From positions 124,001 through 188,000 of the forward strand of contig NZ_MSIG01000009.1 of assembly GCF_001927285.1 (NCBI RefSeq): 64,000 nucleotides of DNA, in the 5' to 3' direction. Of this stretch, positions 51,112 through 61,072 are shown piece after piece. Both the position numbers and the translations under genes were made by a program. Source of the stretch: Mongoliimonas terrestris (GTDB taxonomy: Bacteria > Pseudomonadota > Alphaproteobacteria > Rhizobiales > Pleomorphomonadaceae). The stretch's first letter is position 1. The number at the start of each line of letters is the position of its first letter. Below the pieces are notes generated by a model. That model made no database searches, was not told the origin of the DNA, and was given only the letters and a program-made list of their open reading frames with translations.

Positions 51112-51903
51112 CTAAACCCCCTCGAACCCCAGCATCGCCACCACCGGCACGTGGTCGCTCGGCTTCTCCCAGCCGCGCACGTGGCTGGCGACCTCGCAGC
51201 CTTGCAGCCGGTCGGCGGCCTGCGGCGAGAGCAGCAGGTGGTCGATGCGGATGCCCCAGTTCTTCTGCCAGGATCCCGCCTGATAGTCCCAGAAGGTGTA
51301 GCGGCCGGGGCTGTCGTCCACCGCGCGGAGCGCATCCGTGAAGCCGAGGTTGAGGAGGCTGCGGAAGGCCATCCGGCTTTCCGGCTGATAGAGCGCGTCG
51401 TTCACCCAGGCGCGCGGATCCCAGGCGTCCTTGCCGTCCGGAATCACGTTGTAGTCGCCGGCGAGCACGAACGGTTCCTCCAGCAGCAGCCGTTCGCGGG
51501 CGTGGGCCTCCAGCCGGCGCATCCAGGCAAGCTTGTAGTCGAACTTCTCCGTGCCGATCGGATTGCCGTTCGGAAGATAGAGGCAGCCCACCCGCACCAC
51601 GCCGCCCTTCACCGAGACGACGCCCTCGATGAAGCGCGCCTGCACGTCGTCCGGATCGCCCGGCAGCCCGCGCGAGACCTCGTCGAACGGCAGCTTGGAG
51701 AGGAGCGCCACCCCGTTGAAGCCCTTCTGCCCGTGGGTTTCCACATTGTAGCCGAGCCGTTCGAACGCCTCGCGCGGAAAGCCCTCGTCGATCGACTTGA
51801 TCTCCTGCAGGCAGACCACGTCCGGCGCGGCCTCCTCCAGCCAGCTCAGCGCAGTCTCGATCCGGGCCTTGACCCCGTTGATATTCCAGGTGGCAATCCG
51901 CAT
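51112..51903 (-). CDS. xthA: Exodeoxyribonuclease III
   Basis: AP endonuclease/3'-exonuclease of base-excision repair, 263 residues. EEP-fold motifs are intact: MRIATWNINGVKARIETALS at the start (Asn 8), CLQEIKSIDEGFPREAFERL with the metal-binding Glu, LAGDYNVIPDGKDAWDPRAW with the catalytic Asp/Asn pair, RIDHLLLSPQA and the terminal SDHVPVVAMLGF. The start is ATG 51903. It stands alone between repeat-flanked neighbours. Confidence 0.95.
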   Translation of the reverse strand: MRIATWNINGVKARIETALSWLEEAAPDVVCLQEIKSIDEGFPREAFERLGYNVETHGQKGFNGVALLSKLPFDEVSRGLPGDPDDVQARFIEGVVSVKGGVVRVGCLYLPNGNPIGTEKFDYKLAWMRRLEAHARERLLLEEPFVLAGDYNVIPDGKDAWDPRAWVNDALYQPESRMAFRSLLNLGFTDALRAVDDSPGRYTFWDYQAGSWQKNWGIRIDHLLLSPQAADRLQGCEVASHVRGWEKPSDHVPVVAMLGFEGV

Positions 51904-52031
51904 GAAGGCTCCGGCATGGTCGTGTCCCGCCGCGGGGCCGCGGCCGGATGGGGCAGGGGGCTTGTCGGCGCAGGCGCCGCGAGGCCCGTCCGCTCTGGTA
52001 TCGTCCGTCGGCCGAATCGATCAAGACCCGC

Positions 52032-52853
52032 ATGCTCGCAGACCTTGCCCACTATCTCGTCACGCCGGCCTCGTTGGAAGCCCGCCGGCACGGATTCCTC
52101 GGCGATGCCGTGCGTCTCTGGTCGCGGTCGCGTCGCTGTCGCGCCGCCTGGGCGCCCCACCACGCCGCCTGCCGGGCGGCGGTCGACGCCGCCATCGACC
52201 ATCTGCCGCGTCGCCACACCGCCGTCGTCCTCGGCTCCGGCCTCCTCGACGACGTGCCGATCGCCCGCATGGCGTCCATGTTCCACACGGTGGTGCTGGT
52301 CGATGCGGTCCACCTCGCCGCCGTCCGCCTGAAGGTCCGCGGCAACGGCTGGACCAACGTCCGCTTCCTCGCCACCGACATCTCCGGCTACGACGCCCTC
52401 CTGGAGCGTCAGCGCCTGCAGCGCCGGGCCGGCGCCGCCGACGTCGGCGGCCGGCTCGATCCGCTGGCCTTCGTGCGCAGGATCCCTAACGTGGATCTCG
52501 TCGTCTCCGCCATGGTGCTGAGCCGGATCGCCAAGGCGCCCGCCCGCCGGCCGAACTACGGCGGCCCGGGCGGTCACGCCGCCGCGCTCATCAACCAGCA
52601 GCTCCAGGCCATGCACGTGGACAGCCTCGCCGGCCTCGCCGCGCGCACGCTTCTCCTCACCGACACGAGCTACGCTCTCGTCGACAGGGCCGACACCATC
52701 GTGGACGAGGGGGATCTCCTGCCCGGCATCCGGCTTCCCGCCGAATCCGACAGCTGGTCATGGACCGTCGCGCCCTTCTGCGAGGAGGCGCGCGACCTCG
52801 CCCGCCTCCACCACGTGGTGGCGATCGACGACGTCGCCCTCGACCTCGGCTGA
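52032..52853 (+). CDS. Methyltransferase-like protein of unknown function
   Basis: 273 residues, no named family recognised. A Rossmann-like core suggests a class I SAM-dependent methyltransferase: HTAVVLGSGLLDDVPIARMA (motif I, glycine loop), VVLVDAVHLAAVRLKVRGNG (motif II with an acidic residue) and VRFLATDISGYDALLERQ. The catalytic region is not diagnostic. An N-terminal basic segment includes SLEARRHGFLGDAVRLWSRS. The ATG at 52032 begins conserved-looking sequence; the frame is open 84 bases earlier. Divergent from xthA and convergent with erpA (20-bp gap). Confidence 0.65.
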   Translation: MLADLAHYLVTPASLEARRHGFLGDAVRLWSRSRRCRAAWAPHHAACRAAVDAAIDHLPRRHTAVVLGSGLLDDVPIARMASMFHTVVLVDAVHLAAVRLKVRGNGWTNVRFLATDISGYDALLERQRLQRRAGAADVGGRLDPLAFVRRIPNVDLVVSAMVLSRIAKAPARRPNYGGPGGHAAALINQQLQAMHVDSLAGLAARTLLLTDTSYALVDRADTIVDEGDLLPGIRLPAESDSWSWTVAPFCEEARDLARLHHVVAIDDVALDLG

Positions 52854-52872
52854 ACCGGAACCGTCCGGCTCG

Positions 52873-53241
52873 TCAGACCGCGAAGCTCGTCCCGCAGCCG
52901 CAGGAGGCGGTGGCGTTCGGGTTGCGGATTTGGAACGACTGGCCCATCAGGTCGTCCACGAAGTCGATCTCCGAGCCCGCCATGAAGGGCAGGGAGGTCG
53001 GGTCGATCAGGACGGTCGCGCCGTCCTTCTCGATCACGAGATCGTCGTCGGCACGGCTCGCCGTCAGGTCGAACTTGTAGGAGAAGCCCGAGCAGCCGCC
53101 GCCCTCCACCGAGACGCGGAGCGCGCCGGCGGTCGGGTCCTTGTCCATGATCTTGCGGATGCGGCGCGCCGCCCGGTCGGTCACCGACACGCCGTCGGCG
53201 GTCACGGGTTCGGCGGTCCTGTCGATCACATCGGTCGTCAT
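52873..53241 (-). CDS. erpA: Iron-sulfur cluster insertion protein ErpA
   Basis: A-type Fe-S carrier that delivers clusters to apoproteins. 122 residues. The HesB/IscA domain has all three cysteine ligands: GGGCSGFSYKFDL and the C-terminal NATASCGCGTSFAV, which is the family signature. The N-terminus (MTTDVIDRTAEPVTADGVSV) is a short variable leader. The ATG at 53241 has AGGT upstream; an ATG at 53277 would add 12 residues. Its place next to divergent dgt is conserved in alphaproteobacteria. Confidence 0.92.
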   Translation of the reverse strand: MTTDVIDRTAEPVTADGVSVTDRAARRIRKIMDKDPTAGALRVSVEGGGCSGFSYKFDLTASRADDDLVIEKDGATVLIDPTSLPFMAGSEIDFVDDLMGQSFQIRNPNATASCGCGTSFAV

Positions 53242-53425
53242 CGAGGGCACCTGATCCTTGTTCAGCGGTCGGGACATCATACCGCGTGCGGTGGCCGGCA
53301 TGGAACCCGCCGCCACCTTGTCATCTTGCTCTGCCAATAGGTAAGTAGCGAAGACGCGCCGGTCAACGCGGGAGGCCGCGATCCGGTCATGCGCTGCCGC
53401 AGGGGCTGCGGCGAAGGGAGGACGC

Positions 53426-54673
53426 GTGGTCGTCAAAGCAGGCGTCGCCGGATCGGAGTTCGGCGCACTCGGGTTCGGTGTCGAACCGCGGGCGCCCTAT
53501 GCGGTCGATCCCGCCGCCTCGCGCGGGCGGCTGCAGGCCGAGCCGGCGAGCCCCACGCGCACGCCCTTCCAGCGCGACCGCGACCGCATCATCCACTCCA
53601 CCGCCTTCCGCCGCCTGAAGCACAAGACGCAGGTCTTCGTCTATCACGAGGGCGACCACTTCCGCACGCGCCTCACCCACACCATCGAGGTGGCGCAGAT
53701 CGCCCGCGCGCTCGCCCGCGCGCTCCGCCTCGACGAGGATCTCGCCGAAGCCCTGGCACTCGCCCACGACCTCGGCCACACGCCCTTCGGCCACACCGGC
53801 GAGGACGCCCTCGATGCCTGCCTGGAGGACCACGGCGGCTTCGACCACAACGCCCAGTCGCTCCGCATTGTCACGCTGCTGGAGAACCACTATGCGGCGT
53901 TCGACGGCCTGAACCTCTCCTGGGAGACGCTGGAAGGCCTCGTCAAGCACAACGGCCCCATGGTGGACGCCGCCGGCCACCCGGTCGCCCGCTACGCCTC
54001 CAAGGGCCTGCCCCTCGCGCTCACCAGCTACCCCGCCTGGCGCGGCCTCGACCTTCACACCTGGCCGAGCCTGGAAGCCCAGGTCGCCGCCATCGCGGAC
54101 GACATCGCCTACGACGCCCACGACCTGGACGATGGCTTGCGCGCGGGCCTCTTCGACGTGCCGGACCTCGCCGACATGCCGCTCATCGGTGACTTCCTCG
54201 CCGAGATCGCCCGCCGCTACCCGAACCTCGACCGCAACCGCACCATCCACGAACTCACCCGCCGGCTGATCACCGCCATGGTGGAGGACGTGATCGCCGT
54301 GTCCTTCGACAACCTGAAGGAGATCGCCCCGCGCTCCGCCGACGAGGTGCGCGCCGCCGGCCGGGTGATCGCCACCTTCTCGCCGTCGATCGCCGCCGTC
54401 GACAAGGCCATCAAGGCCTTCCTCTTCCCCCACGTCTACCGCCACCCGGACGTGGTGCGCGTCCGCGCGCGGGCGGACTTCATCCTCCGCGACCTCTACG
54501 CCCATTTCGTCGCCCGGCCGGAGACCTTGCCGGACGAGTGGTGCCAGGACCTGCCGCGCCTCGACGCCGCCACGCTCGCCCGGCGCGTCGGCGACTACAT
54601 CGCCGGCATGACGGACCGTTTCGCCGTGCAGGAACACCGGCGCTGGTTTGACGAAACCCCGGAATTGCGCTAG
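53426..54673 (+). CDS. dgt: Deoxyguanosinetriphosphate triphosphohydrolase-like protein
   Basis: HD-domain enzyme converting dNTPs to nucleosides plus triphosphate, 415 residues. HD-motif residues are visible as [20 protein letters not shown] and [19 protein letters not shown], followed by [17 protein letters not shown] and [20 protein letters not shown]. The N-terminal R-rich [11 protein letters not shown]…[20 protein letters not shown] block is typical. The start is GTG 53426 behind a strong GGGAGG. Followed by argS in the order usual for rhizobia. Confidence 0.93.
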   Translation: MVVKAGVAGSEFGALGFGVEPRAPYAVDPAASRGRLQAEPASPTRTPFQRDRDRIIHSTAFRRLKHKTQVFVYHEGDHFRTRLTHTIEVAQIARALARALRLDEDLAEALALAHDLGHTPFGHTGEDALDACLEDHGGFDHNAQSLRIVTLLENHYAAFDGLNLSWETLEGLVKHNGPMVDAAGHPVARYASKGLPLALTSYPAWRGLDLHTWPSLEAQVAAIADDIAYDAHDLDDGLRAGLFDVPDLADMPLIGDFLAEIARRYPNLDRNRTIHELTRRLITAMVEDVIAVSFDNLKEIAPRSADEVRAAGRVIATFSPSIAAVDKAIKAFLFPHVYRHPDVVRVRARADFILRDLYAHFVARPETLPDEWCQDLPRLDAATLARRVGDYIAGMTDRFAVQEHRRWFDETPELR

Positions 54674-54746
54674 GCCCCGGCCGATTTTTCCGCGTTTTAT
54701 GACGTGTCCGCCCGCAGTGGGCGGGCGCGCGTCCAAAGGGGTCGTG

Positions 54747-56498
54747 ATGAACGTTTTCCAGGTGTTCGGCGATCGGATCCGCTCGGCGATCCGCGGTCTC
54801 GGCCTCGCCGTCGGCGAGCCCGAGCTCGCCCGCGTCACCGTGGAGCCGCCGCGCGACGCCAGCCACGGCGACATCGCCACCAATGCCGCCATGGTGCTGG
54901 CCAAGCCCCTCGGCCGCAAGCCGCGGGACCTTGCCGAGGAGATCGCCGTCGCGCTCCGCGCCGATCCGGACGTGGACGCCGTGGAGGTCGCCGGCCCCGG
55001 CTTCATCAACCTGCGCATCGCCGCGGGCTTCTGGGCGAACCTTGCCCGGGCCGTCGTCGCCGACCCGGCCGGCTACGGCCGCTCCACCGTCGGCCACGGC
55101 CACAAGGTCAACGTGGAATACGTCTCCGCCAACCCCACCGGTCCCATGCACGTCGGCCACTGCCGCGGCGCCGTGGTGGGCGACGCGCTTGCCGGGCTCC
55201 TGGCCTTCGCCGGCCACGCAGTCACCAAGGAGTATTACATCAACGACGCCGGCGGGCAGATCGACGTGCTCGCCCGCTCCGCCTTCCTGCGCTACCGGGA
55301 AGCCCTTGGCGAGACCATCACCATCCCCGAAGGCCTCTACCCCGGCGACTATCTCGTCCCGGTCGGCGAAGCCCTCAAGGCCGCCCACGGCGACGCGCTC
55401 CTCGCCATGGACGAGGCCGCCTGGCTGCCGATCGTCAAGCCGGTCGCCGTCGCCATGATGATGGCGATGATCCGCGACGACCTCGCCATGCTGGGCGTCG
55501 CCCAGGAGGTCTTCTTCTCGGAGAAGTCCCTGCACGAGCGCGTCGGCAACGCCCCGTCCGAGATCGACGGCATGCTGGAGGAGTTCCGCGGCCGCGACCT
55601 CGTCTACCAGGGCACGCTTCCGCCGCCCAAGGGCCAGCTTCCGGAGGACTGGGAGGACCGCGAGCAGACCCTCTTCCGCGCCTCCGCCTATGGCGACGAC
55701 ATCGACCGGCCGCTCCAGAAGTCCGACGGCAGCTACACCTATTTCGCCGCCGACGTCGCCTACATGCGCTCCAAGGTGCAGCGCGGCTTCGACGAGATGA
55801 TCTTCATCCTTGGCGCCGACCATTCCGGCTACGTCAAGCGGCTGGAAGCCGTCGGCAACGCCATCTCGGGTGGCAAGGCCAAGGTGGTCGTGCGGCTCTG
55901 CCAGCTCGTCAAGCTCTACCGGGCCGGCGAGCCGGTGAAGATGTCCAAGCGCTCCGGCGACTTCGTCACCCTGCGCGAGGTGGTGGAGGAGGTCGGCTCC
56001 GACGCGGTGCGCTTCATGATGCTGATGCGCAAGAACGACGCCCCGCTCGACTTCGACTTCGTGAAGGTGAAGGAGCAGTCCAAGGACAACGCGGTCTTCT
56101 ATGTGCAGTATGCCAACGCGCGCTGCCACTCCATCTTCCGCCAGGCCCGCGAGCAGGCACCGGAGCTCGCCGACGCCGACCCCGCCGACGCGCCGTTCGA
56201 GCGGCTCGACGACGCGGGCGAGCTCGCCCTCATCCGGCGGCTCGCCGAGTACCCGCGCGTGGTCGAGTCGGCCGCGGAGGCCTACGAGCCGCACCGGCTG
56301 GCCTTCTATCTGACCGACCTCGCCGGGGAGTTTCACGGCCACTGGAACCGGGGGAAGGAGAACCCGCGTTTGCGGTTCGTTAACCCTGATGAGCCACTGT
56401 CGACCCGAGCCCGTCTCGCTCTCGTCCGGGCGGTCATGATTGTGCTTCAGTCGGGTCTAAGTATACTCGGCGTGAATGCCCCGGACGAAATGCGTTGA
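54747..56498 (+). CDS. argS: Arginyl-tRNA synthetase
   Basis: Class I aminoacyl-tRNA synthetase, 583 residues. The N-terminal additional domain ([20 protein letters not shown]) is followed by the HIGH-type motif [20 protein letters not shown], the catalytic core and a clear KMSKS-type loop [13 protein letters not shown]. Some ArgS proteins lack a canonical KMSKS; this one has KMSKR. C-terminal anticodon-binding helices end [16 protein letters not shown]. The ATG at 54747 lies 73 bp after dgt on the same strand. Confidence 0.95.
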   Translation: MNVFQVFGDRIRSAIRGLGLAVGEPELARVTVEPPRDASHGDIATNAAMVLAKPLGRKPRDLAEEIAVALRADPDVDAVEVAGPGFINLRIAAGFWANLARAVVADPAGYGRSTVGHGHKVNVEYVSANPTGPMHVGHCRGAVVGDALAGLLAFAGHAVTKEYYINDAGGQIDVLARSAFLRYREALGETITIPEGLYPGDYLVPVGEALKAAHGDALLAMDEAAWLPIVKPVAVAMMMAMIRDDLAMLGVAQEVFFSEKSLHERVGNAPSEIDGMLEEFRGRDLVYQGTLPPPKGQLPEDWEDREQTLFRASAYGDDIDRPLQKSDGSYTYFAADVAYMRSKVQRGFDEMIFILGADHSGYVKRLEAVGNAISGGKAKVVVRLCQLVKLYRAGEPVKMSKRSGDFVTLREVVEEVGSDAVRFMMLMRKNDAPLDFDFVKVKEQSKDNAVFYVQYANARCHSIFRQAREQAPELADADPADAPFERLDDAGELALIRRLAEYPRVVESAAEAYEPHRLAFYLTDLAGEFHGHWNRGKENPRLRFVNPDEPLSTRARLALVRAVMIVLQSGLSILGVNAPDEMR

Positions 56499-56579
56499 CC
56501 GTCGGCAGCCACGACCGTTGTCCGGACGGACCTTCACGGCCGCGCGGATGAGGATCGGTGACAGAAAGAACCGTACCCG

Positions 56580-58166
56580 ATGTTCAACATGCGTCGCGCC
56601 CAAACGTTCCATGCCCAGGCACCGGCTCCCGCGGAGCAGGGCTGGGACGACGATGAGGCCATGGCCGAACTCGCCCGGCTGGTGGACGAGGATCTGCAGG
56701 CTTCGGTGCGCCGGGTCAACGGCCCGCACGACATGACCGAGACGCTCGCCGCCGAGTTCGACCGCACCTACGGGTCCATGGATCCGGTCGACCTCGACAC
56801 CGGCCGTCCGGTCGCCCAGCGCGGCCAGCAGACCTACGCGGACGCGTGGGACGACGACGCCCTCGACGCCTATTCGGAAGAGCTGATCACCTTCACCGAG
56901 GCCGAGCCCGACCGGTTCGACGCCGGCATGCTGCCGCCCCATTCCTACGCGGAGGAGCACGCCGCCCCGGCGCCGCGCCGCCGTTTCGGCATGATGGCGC
57001 TCGCCGGCCTCGTGGTCGTCGCCGGCGTCGGTGCCGCCGCCTACGCGCTCGTCGGCGGCGTGTCCGGCCTCGGCGAGCCGCAGCTCGTCCGCGCGCCCGA
57101 CGGCCCCTACAAGGTCGTGCCGGAGACCACCGAGGTCGCCGACGCCCCTCCGCCGGTCTTCAGCCCGCGCGAAGCCATGCCCGACAAGGGCGAGGACCGC
57201 CTTCTCACCCGCTCCGAGACCGTGCCGGACCTGCCGGGCGTCCGCACCCCCGGCTCCCCGGTCATCCTGCCGAACGGCGAGGAAGTCATTCCGGACACCG
57301 ATCTGGTCGACGCCGGCCCGCGCCGCGTCCGCACCGTGCTCGTCAAGCCGGACGGCACCATCATCGACGCGCCGGACGGCCCCGTCCCGTCGCTCGCCAA
57401 CCGCGCCGCCCCGGCGTCGGCCGAGGCCACCGGTGCCGACGCGCCCGGCGTCGACGGCGACCCGATGACCACCGCCGGCATCCTGCCGACCCCGGAGCAG
57501 GTCGATCCCATCGCCGCGCTCGCCAACGCCCCCGCGCAGCCTGTCCAGACGCAGACCGCCTCGCTGGAGCCGCTGCCGCCGCTCGACCCGGCCACCGACA
57601 TCGGCGCCCTCGCCACCGCGACCCCGGAGGCGATCGCCCCGCAGGCCGTCAGCCCCGTCACCGTTCCGGGCTCCGTGCCGCCTGTGACCGCGCCCGCCGA
57701 CGCGGCGTTCGGCGAGCCCCAGGCCGGCCAGCCGCCGGTCGCCGAGGCTCCCGTCGCCGTGAACGCTCCGGTCCCGGTCAGCCGCCCGGCCGCGCCCCGC
57801 AGTGCGCCGGTCAGCGCCGAGGCCGCCGCGCCCCTCGCCGTTGCCGCCGCCGACCCGATCGCCACCCCGGCGCCGGTCGCCGCCGCTCCCGCCCCGGTTG
57901 CCACCGCCCCGGCGTCCGGATCGGCCGCCTTCGTCCAGGTCTCTTCCCAGCGCTCCGAAGCCGCCGCCGTCTCGGCCTTCCAGTCCCTGCAGAAGAAGTT
58001 CCCGTCCCTCCTCGGCGGCGTCAGCCCCGATGTCCAGCGCGCCGACCTCGGCGAAAAGGGCATCTACTACCGCGCCCGCATCGGCCAACCCACCCGCGAA
58101 GCCGCCATCAACCTCTGCGAACGCCTCAAGTCCGCCGGCGGCGACTGCCTCATCGCCCGCAACTGA
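56580..58166 (+). CDS. SPOR domain-containing membrane protein
   Basis: 528 residues: a cytoplasmic N-terminal region (about 1–135), one membrane span (RFGMMALAGLVVVAGVGAAAYAL at about 135–157), a long Pro/Ala-rich periplasmic linker (about 190–445) and a C-terminal SPOR domain (about 447–528; AAFVQVSSQRSEAAAVSAFQ … YYRARIGQPTREAAINLCER). SPOR domains bind denuded peptidoglycan at division sites. Its position between argS and nagZ is conserved in rhizobia, consistent with a septal peptidoglycan role. The ATG at 56580 is accepted because the frame upstream overlaps argS. Confidence 0.9.
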   Translation: MFNMRRAQTFHAQAPAPAEQGWDDDEAMAELARLVDEDLQASVRRVNGPHDMTETLAAEFDRTYGSMDPVDLDTGRPVAQRGQQTYADAWDDDALDAYSEELITFTEAEPDRFDAGMLPPHSYAEEHAAPAPRRRFGMMALAGLVVVAGVGAAAYALVGGVSGLGEPQLVRAPDGPYKVVPETTEVADAPPPVFSPREAMPDKGEDRLLTRSETVPDLPGVRTPGSPVILPNGEEVIPDTDLVDAGPRRVRTVLVKPDGTIIDAPDGPVPSLANRAAPASAEATGADAPGVDGDPMTTAGILPTPEQVDPIAALANAPAQPVQTQTASLEPLPPLDPATDIGALATATPEAIAPQAVSPVTVPGSVPPVTAPADAAFGEPQAGQPPVAEAPVAVNAPVPVSRPAAPRSAPVSAEAAAPLAVAAADPIATPAPVAAAPAPVATAPASGSAAFVQVSSQRSEAAAVSAFQSLQKKFPSLLGGVSPDVQRADLGEKGIYYRARIGQPTREAAINLCERLKSAGGDCLIARN

Positions 58167-59122
58167 CCGGGCCGAAGCCGCCCAGCCCGGCGGGCGCATC
58201 CCACCCAACGGACCGCCCCCGCCGGCACCCCCATCCTCCGCCACCGTCATGGTCCGCGGAGGCGGACCACCCACGCATTCCCCCGGCCACCGTCCCTGAA
58301 AAGCATGGCTGGTCCGCCTCCGCGGACCATGACGACGGCGGGTGTGACGAAGGGGATGAGCGCGACCCCACAGGCAATCGCGTCACCCGCTCCCCCATCC
58401 TCCTCCACCGTCATGGTCCGGTTCATCCGGACCACCCACGCATTTGCTCACCCGCAAAGCGTGGGTGGTCCGCCTCCGCGGACCATGACGATGGCGGGTG
58501 TGGAATGAACCGCGGAGAGCCACCGACCGGATCAGCCCCACCGGCTCCCCCATCCTCCTTGATCGTCATGGTCCGGTTCATCCGGACCACCCACGCATTT
58601 GTCCGGCCACCCGCCCCATAACGCGTGGCCGTCCCGTCTCCGGGGACCATGACGATGGCGGCGGTGGAATAAGCTGCGGAGCGCCACCGACCGGATCAGC
58701 CCTACCGGCTCCCCCATCCTCCTCCACCGTCATGGTCCGGTTCATCCGGACCACCCACGCATTTGCCCGGCCACCCGCCCCATAACGCATGGCCGTCCCG
58801 TCTCCGCGGACCATCACGAGGACGGCGCCGGTGATCACCGGCAGGCGCATTGCCCCGAGGCGCTTTCGCTCCGGTCTCCCCCGGTCGTCACCCCGGCGAA
58901 AGCCGGGGCCCAACCGACCGCACCGTCACCCTCACCCGCGAAGAACCCCCACCGACGGTTGGATCCCGGCCTTCGCCGGGATGACGGGTGCGGGTGGAGC
59001 GTGTAGGGGGCTCGAACCCCCGCATCCAACCTCCCCCCACCCCCCGCATTCCAATCTCCCCCCGCTTCCGGCATAAGCGAGTCCCCAACCGCCCCGTCCC
59101 CTACCCGCCGGAGCCCACGCCC
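58167..59122. repeat. 956-bp repeat block between SPOR gene and nagZ
   Basis: Four main-family palindromes (58244–58336, 58407–58493, 58561–58656, 58726–58820) and one second-family palindrome (58886–58984). The copies use two loop types: GCGGAGGC and GGTTCATCC on the left, GCCTCCGC on the right. The last two copies form an imperfect tandem of about 165 bp that includes CACCGACCGGATCAGCCC. The final 135 bp before nagZ is C-rich unique sequence. No gene was supported. Confidence 0.87.
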
Positions 59123-60136
59123 ATGCCGCGCGCCTTCATCACCGGCCTCGCCGGCCCCGTCCTCACCGACGACGAGCGGCGCTTTCTCACCGAGGCGGAT
59201 CCCTGGGGCCTCATCCTGTTCCGCCGCAACGTGGCGACGCCCGACCAGCTCCGCGCCCTCACCGACGCCTTTCGCGAGGCGGTCGGCCGCGACGCGCCCG
59301 TGCTGGTCGACCAGGAGGGCGGCCGGGTGCAGCGGCTGACGGCGCCGCTCTGGCGGAAATACCCGTCCGCCCGCCGCCTCCACGCCGCCGCCGCCGGCGA
59401 TCTCTCGCTGATCCGCGACACCGCCCGCGCCATGGCGGCGGATCTTCGCGCCGCCGGCATCACCGTCGACTGCGCCCCGTGCCTCGACCTCGGCCTGCCG
59501 GACCAGAGCCAGGTGATCGGCGACCGCGCCTATGCGGGCGATCCCGCTGCCGTCGCCGCCGCCGGACGGGCCGCCGCCGCGGGTTTCCTGGCGGGCGGCG
59601 TCCTGCCGGTCATCAAGCACATGCCCGGGCACGGCCGCGCCACCGTCGACAGCCACCACCACTTGCCGGTGGTCACCGCCCGCTTCGAGGACCTTGCCGC
59701 CACGGACTTCGCCCCCTTCGTGGCGCTCTCGGATCTGCCCGCCGCGATGACGGCCCACATCGTCTACACCGCGCTCGATCCGGACTGGCCGGCCACCCAG
59801 TCGGCCGTCGTGATCGGCGAGATCATCCGCGGCCTCATCGGCTTCGACGGCCTTCTCCTCTCCGACGACGTCTCCATGAATGCCCTCACCGGAACGGTGG
59901 ACGACCGGGCCGCCCGCTCGCTCGCCGCCGGCTGCGACATCGCCCTCCACTGCAACGGCCTGATGGCCGAGATGGAGGCGGTCGCCGCCGTGGCACCGAT
60001 GCTGGAGGGGAGGGCGCTGGAGCGGGCCGAACGGGCGTTGAGCCACGTCCGCGAGCCGGATAGGGTCGACCTCGACGCGCTCCACGCCCGCCTCGACGCG
60101 GCGCTCGCCGCCGATGGGTCCGGCGTCGGCCTCTGA
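59123..60136 (+). CDS. nagZ: Beta-N-acetylhexosaminidase (GH3)
   Basis: Cytoplasmic GH3 enzyme that removes N-acetylglucosamine from anhydromuropeptides in cell-wall recycling. 337 residues. Motifs: LILFRRNVATPDQLRALTDA, VLVDQEGGRVQRL, the diagnostic KHMPGHGRATVDSHHHLPVV (about 172–191) with the catalytic His, and LLSDDVSMNAL with the nucleophilic Asp. The ATG at 59123 gives the family's usual N-terminus, although the Shine-Dalgarno is weak. Directly upstream of scpA in the conserved nagZ–scpA–scpB order. Confidence 0.94.
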   Translation: MPRAFITGLAGPVLTDDERRFLTEADPWGLILFRRNVATPDQLRALTDAFREAVGRDAPVLVDQEGGRVQRLTAPLWRKYPSARRLHAAAAGDLSLIRDTARAMAADLRAAGITVDCAPCLDLGLPDQSQVIGDRAYAGDPAAVAAAGRAAAAGFLAGGVLPVIKHMPGHGRATVDSHHHLPVVTARFEDLAATDFAPFVALSDLPAAMTAHIVYTALDPDWPATQSAVVIGEIIRGLIGFDGLLLSDDVSMNALTGTVDDRAARSLAAGCDIALHCNGLMAEMEAVAAVAPMLEGRALERAERALSHVREPDRVDLDALHARLDAALAADGSGVGL

Positions 60137-60205
60137 TGCCAGGCCCGCCCGGCCGGCACCGGAGCGGGTCGGCGCGTGGGGACGGGGCGGCGGAACGGAC
60201 GAGCC

Positions 60206-61072
60206 ATGGACGAAGGCAGCGAGGGCAAGTCATCGGCACCGGACGACTGGCCCGCCGGCGGGCCGGAGATCCGGCCCGCCGGCGGGCCGGAGATCCGGCC
60301 GGCCGGGGACGGTGCCCTCATCGTCGACGTGGACGGCTTTGAAGGCCCGCTCGACCTTCTCCTCACCCTCGCCCGTACCCAGAAGGTGGATCTTGCCCGC
60401 ATTTCCGTGCTGGCGCTTGCAGAGCAATACCTCCTCTTCGTGGAGGAGGCCCGCAAGCTCCGCCTGGAACTTGCCGCCGACTATCTGGTCATGGCGGCCT
60501 GGCTCGCCTACCTGAAGTCGCGCCTGCTGATCCCGGACCCGCCCGCCGACGACGACGAGCCGACCGGCGAGGAACTCGCCCTCCATCTGGCCTTCCGCCT
60601 CCGCCGCCTGGAGGCCATGCGCACCGCCGCCGCCCATCTGATGGAGCGCCAGCGGCTCGGCCGCGACGTCTTCGCGCGCGGCGCCCCGGAGCCGGTCACC
60701 GTGAACACCACGACCGCCTTCGAGGCGACGCTCTACGATCTCCTCGCCGCCTACGCGGCCGAGCGCCAGCGCCACATCGTCACCCGGGTCCACGTCCGCC
60801 GCCGCGCCGTCTGGTCGCTCGCCGAGGCGCGGGACATCCTGCAGCGCCTGATCGGCCGGCACGCGGACTGGGTGCCGCTGGACAGCTTTCTTCGCCCCTA
60901 CATGACCGCCCCCGACGTCAGCGCCACGGTGCGAGCGTCCACCTTCACGGCGACCCTGGAACTCGTCCGCGAGGGCAAGATGGAGCTCCGCCAGTCGGAG
61001 GCCTACGGCCCCCTCTATGTCCGCGCCGCCATGCCGCGCGCCGTCTCCGATGGGGAGGAGGAGAGCGCGTGA
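60206..61072 (+). CDS. scpA: Segregation and condensation protein A
   Basis: Kleisin subunit linking SMC heads in the chromosome-condensation complex. 288 residues. The N-terminal kleisin helix region is VDGFEGPLDLLLTLARTQKV, then LAEQYLLFVEEARKLRLELA and YLVMAAWLAYLKSRLLIPDP; the C-terminal winged helix includes FTATLELVREGKMELRQSE. Near the N-terminus an 8-residue repeat PAGGPEIR occurs twice in tandem (from the 24-bp DNA repeat at 60251–60298). The ATG at 60206 is preferred over one ten codons earlier. Overlaps scpB by 4 bp. Confidence 0.93.
   Translation: MDEGSEGKSSAPDDWPAGGPEIRPAGGPEIRPAGDGALIVDVDGFEGPLDLLLTLARTQKVDLARISVLALAEQYLLFVEEARKLRLELAADYLVMAAWLAYLKSRLLIPDPPADDDEPTGEELALHLAFRLRRLEAMRTAAAHLMERQRLGRDVFARGAPEPVTVNTTTAFEATLYDLLAAYAAERQRHIVTRVHVRRRAVWSLAEARDILQRLIGRHADWVPLDSFLRPYMTAPDVSATVRASTFTATLELVREGKMELRQSEAYGPLYVRAAMPRAVSDGEEESA
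60251..60298 (+). repeat. In-frame 24-bp tandem repeat in scpA
   Basis: Two perfect copies (60251–60274 and 60275–60298), each coding Pro-Ala-Gly-Gly-Pro-Glu-Ile-Arg, in the variable N-terminal leader of ScpA. The unit contains CCCGCCGGCGGG, itself a palindrome. Confidence 0.9.

Noticed and set aside
58995..59024. tRNA T-arm-like sequence on the minus strand (GGGGGTTCGAGCCCCC followed by ACACGCTCCA)
   Set aside because: No matching 5' acceptor strand (AGCGTGT) or anticodon arm is found at tRNA distance, and the CCA does not fall at the right position; probably chance in a GC-rich repeat block.
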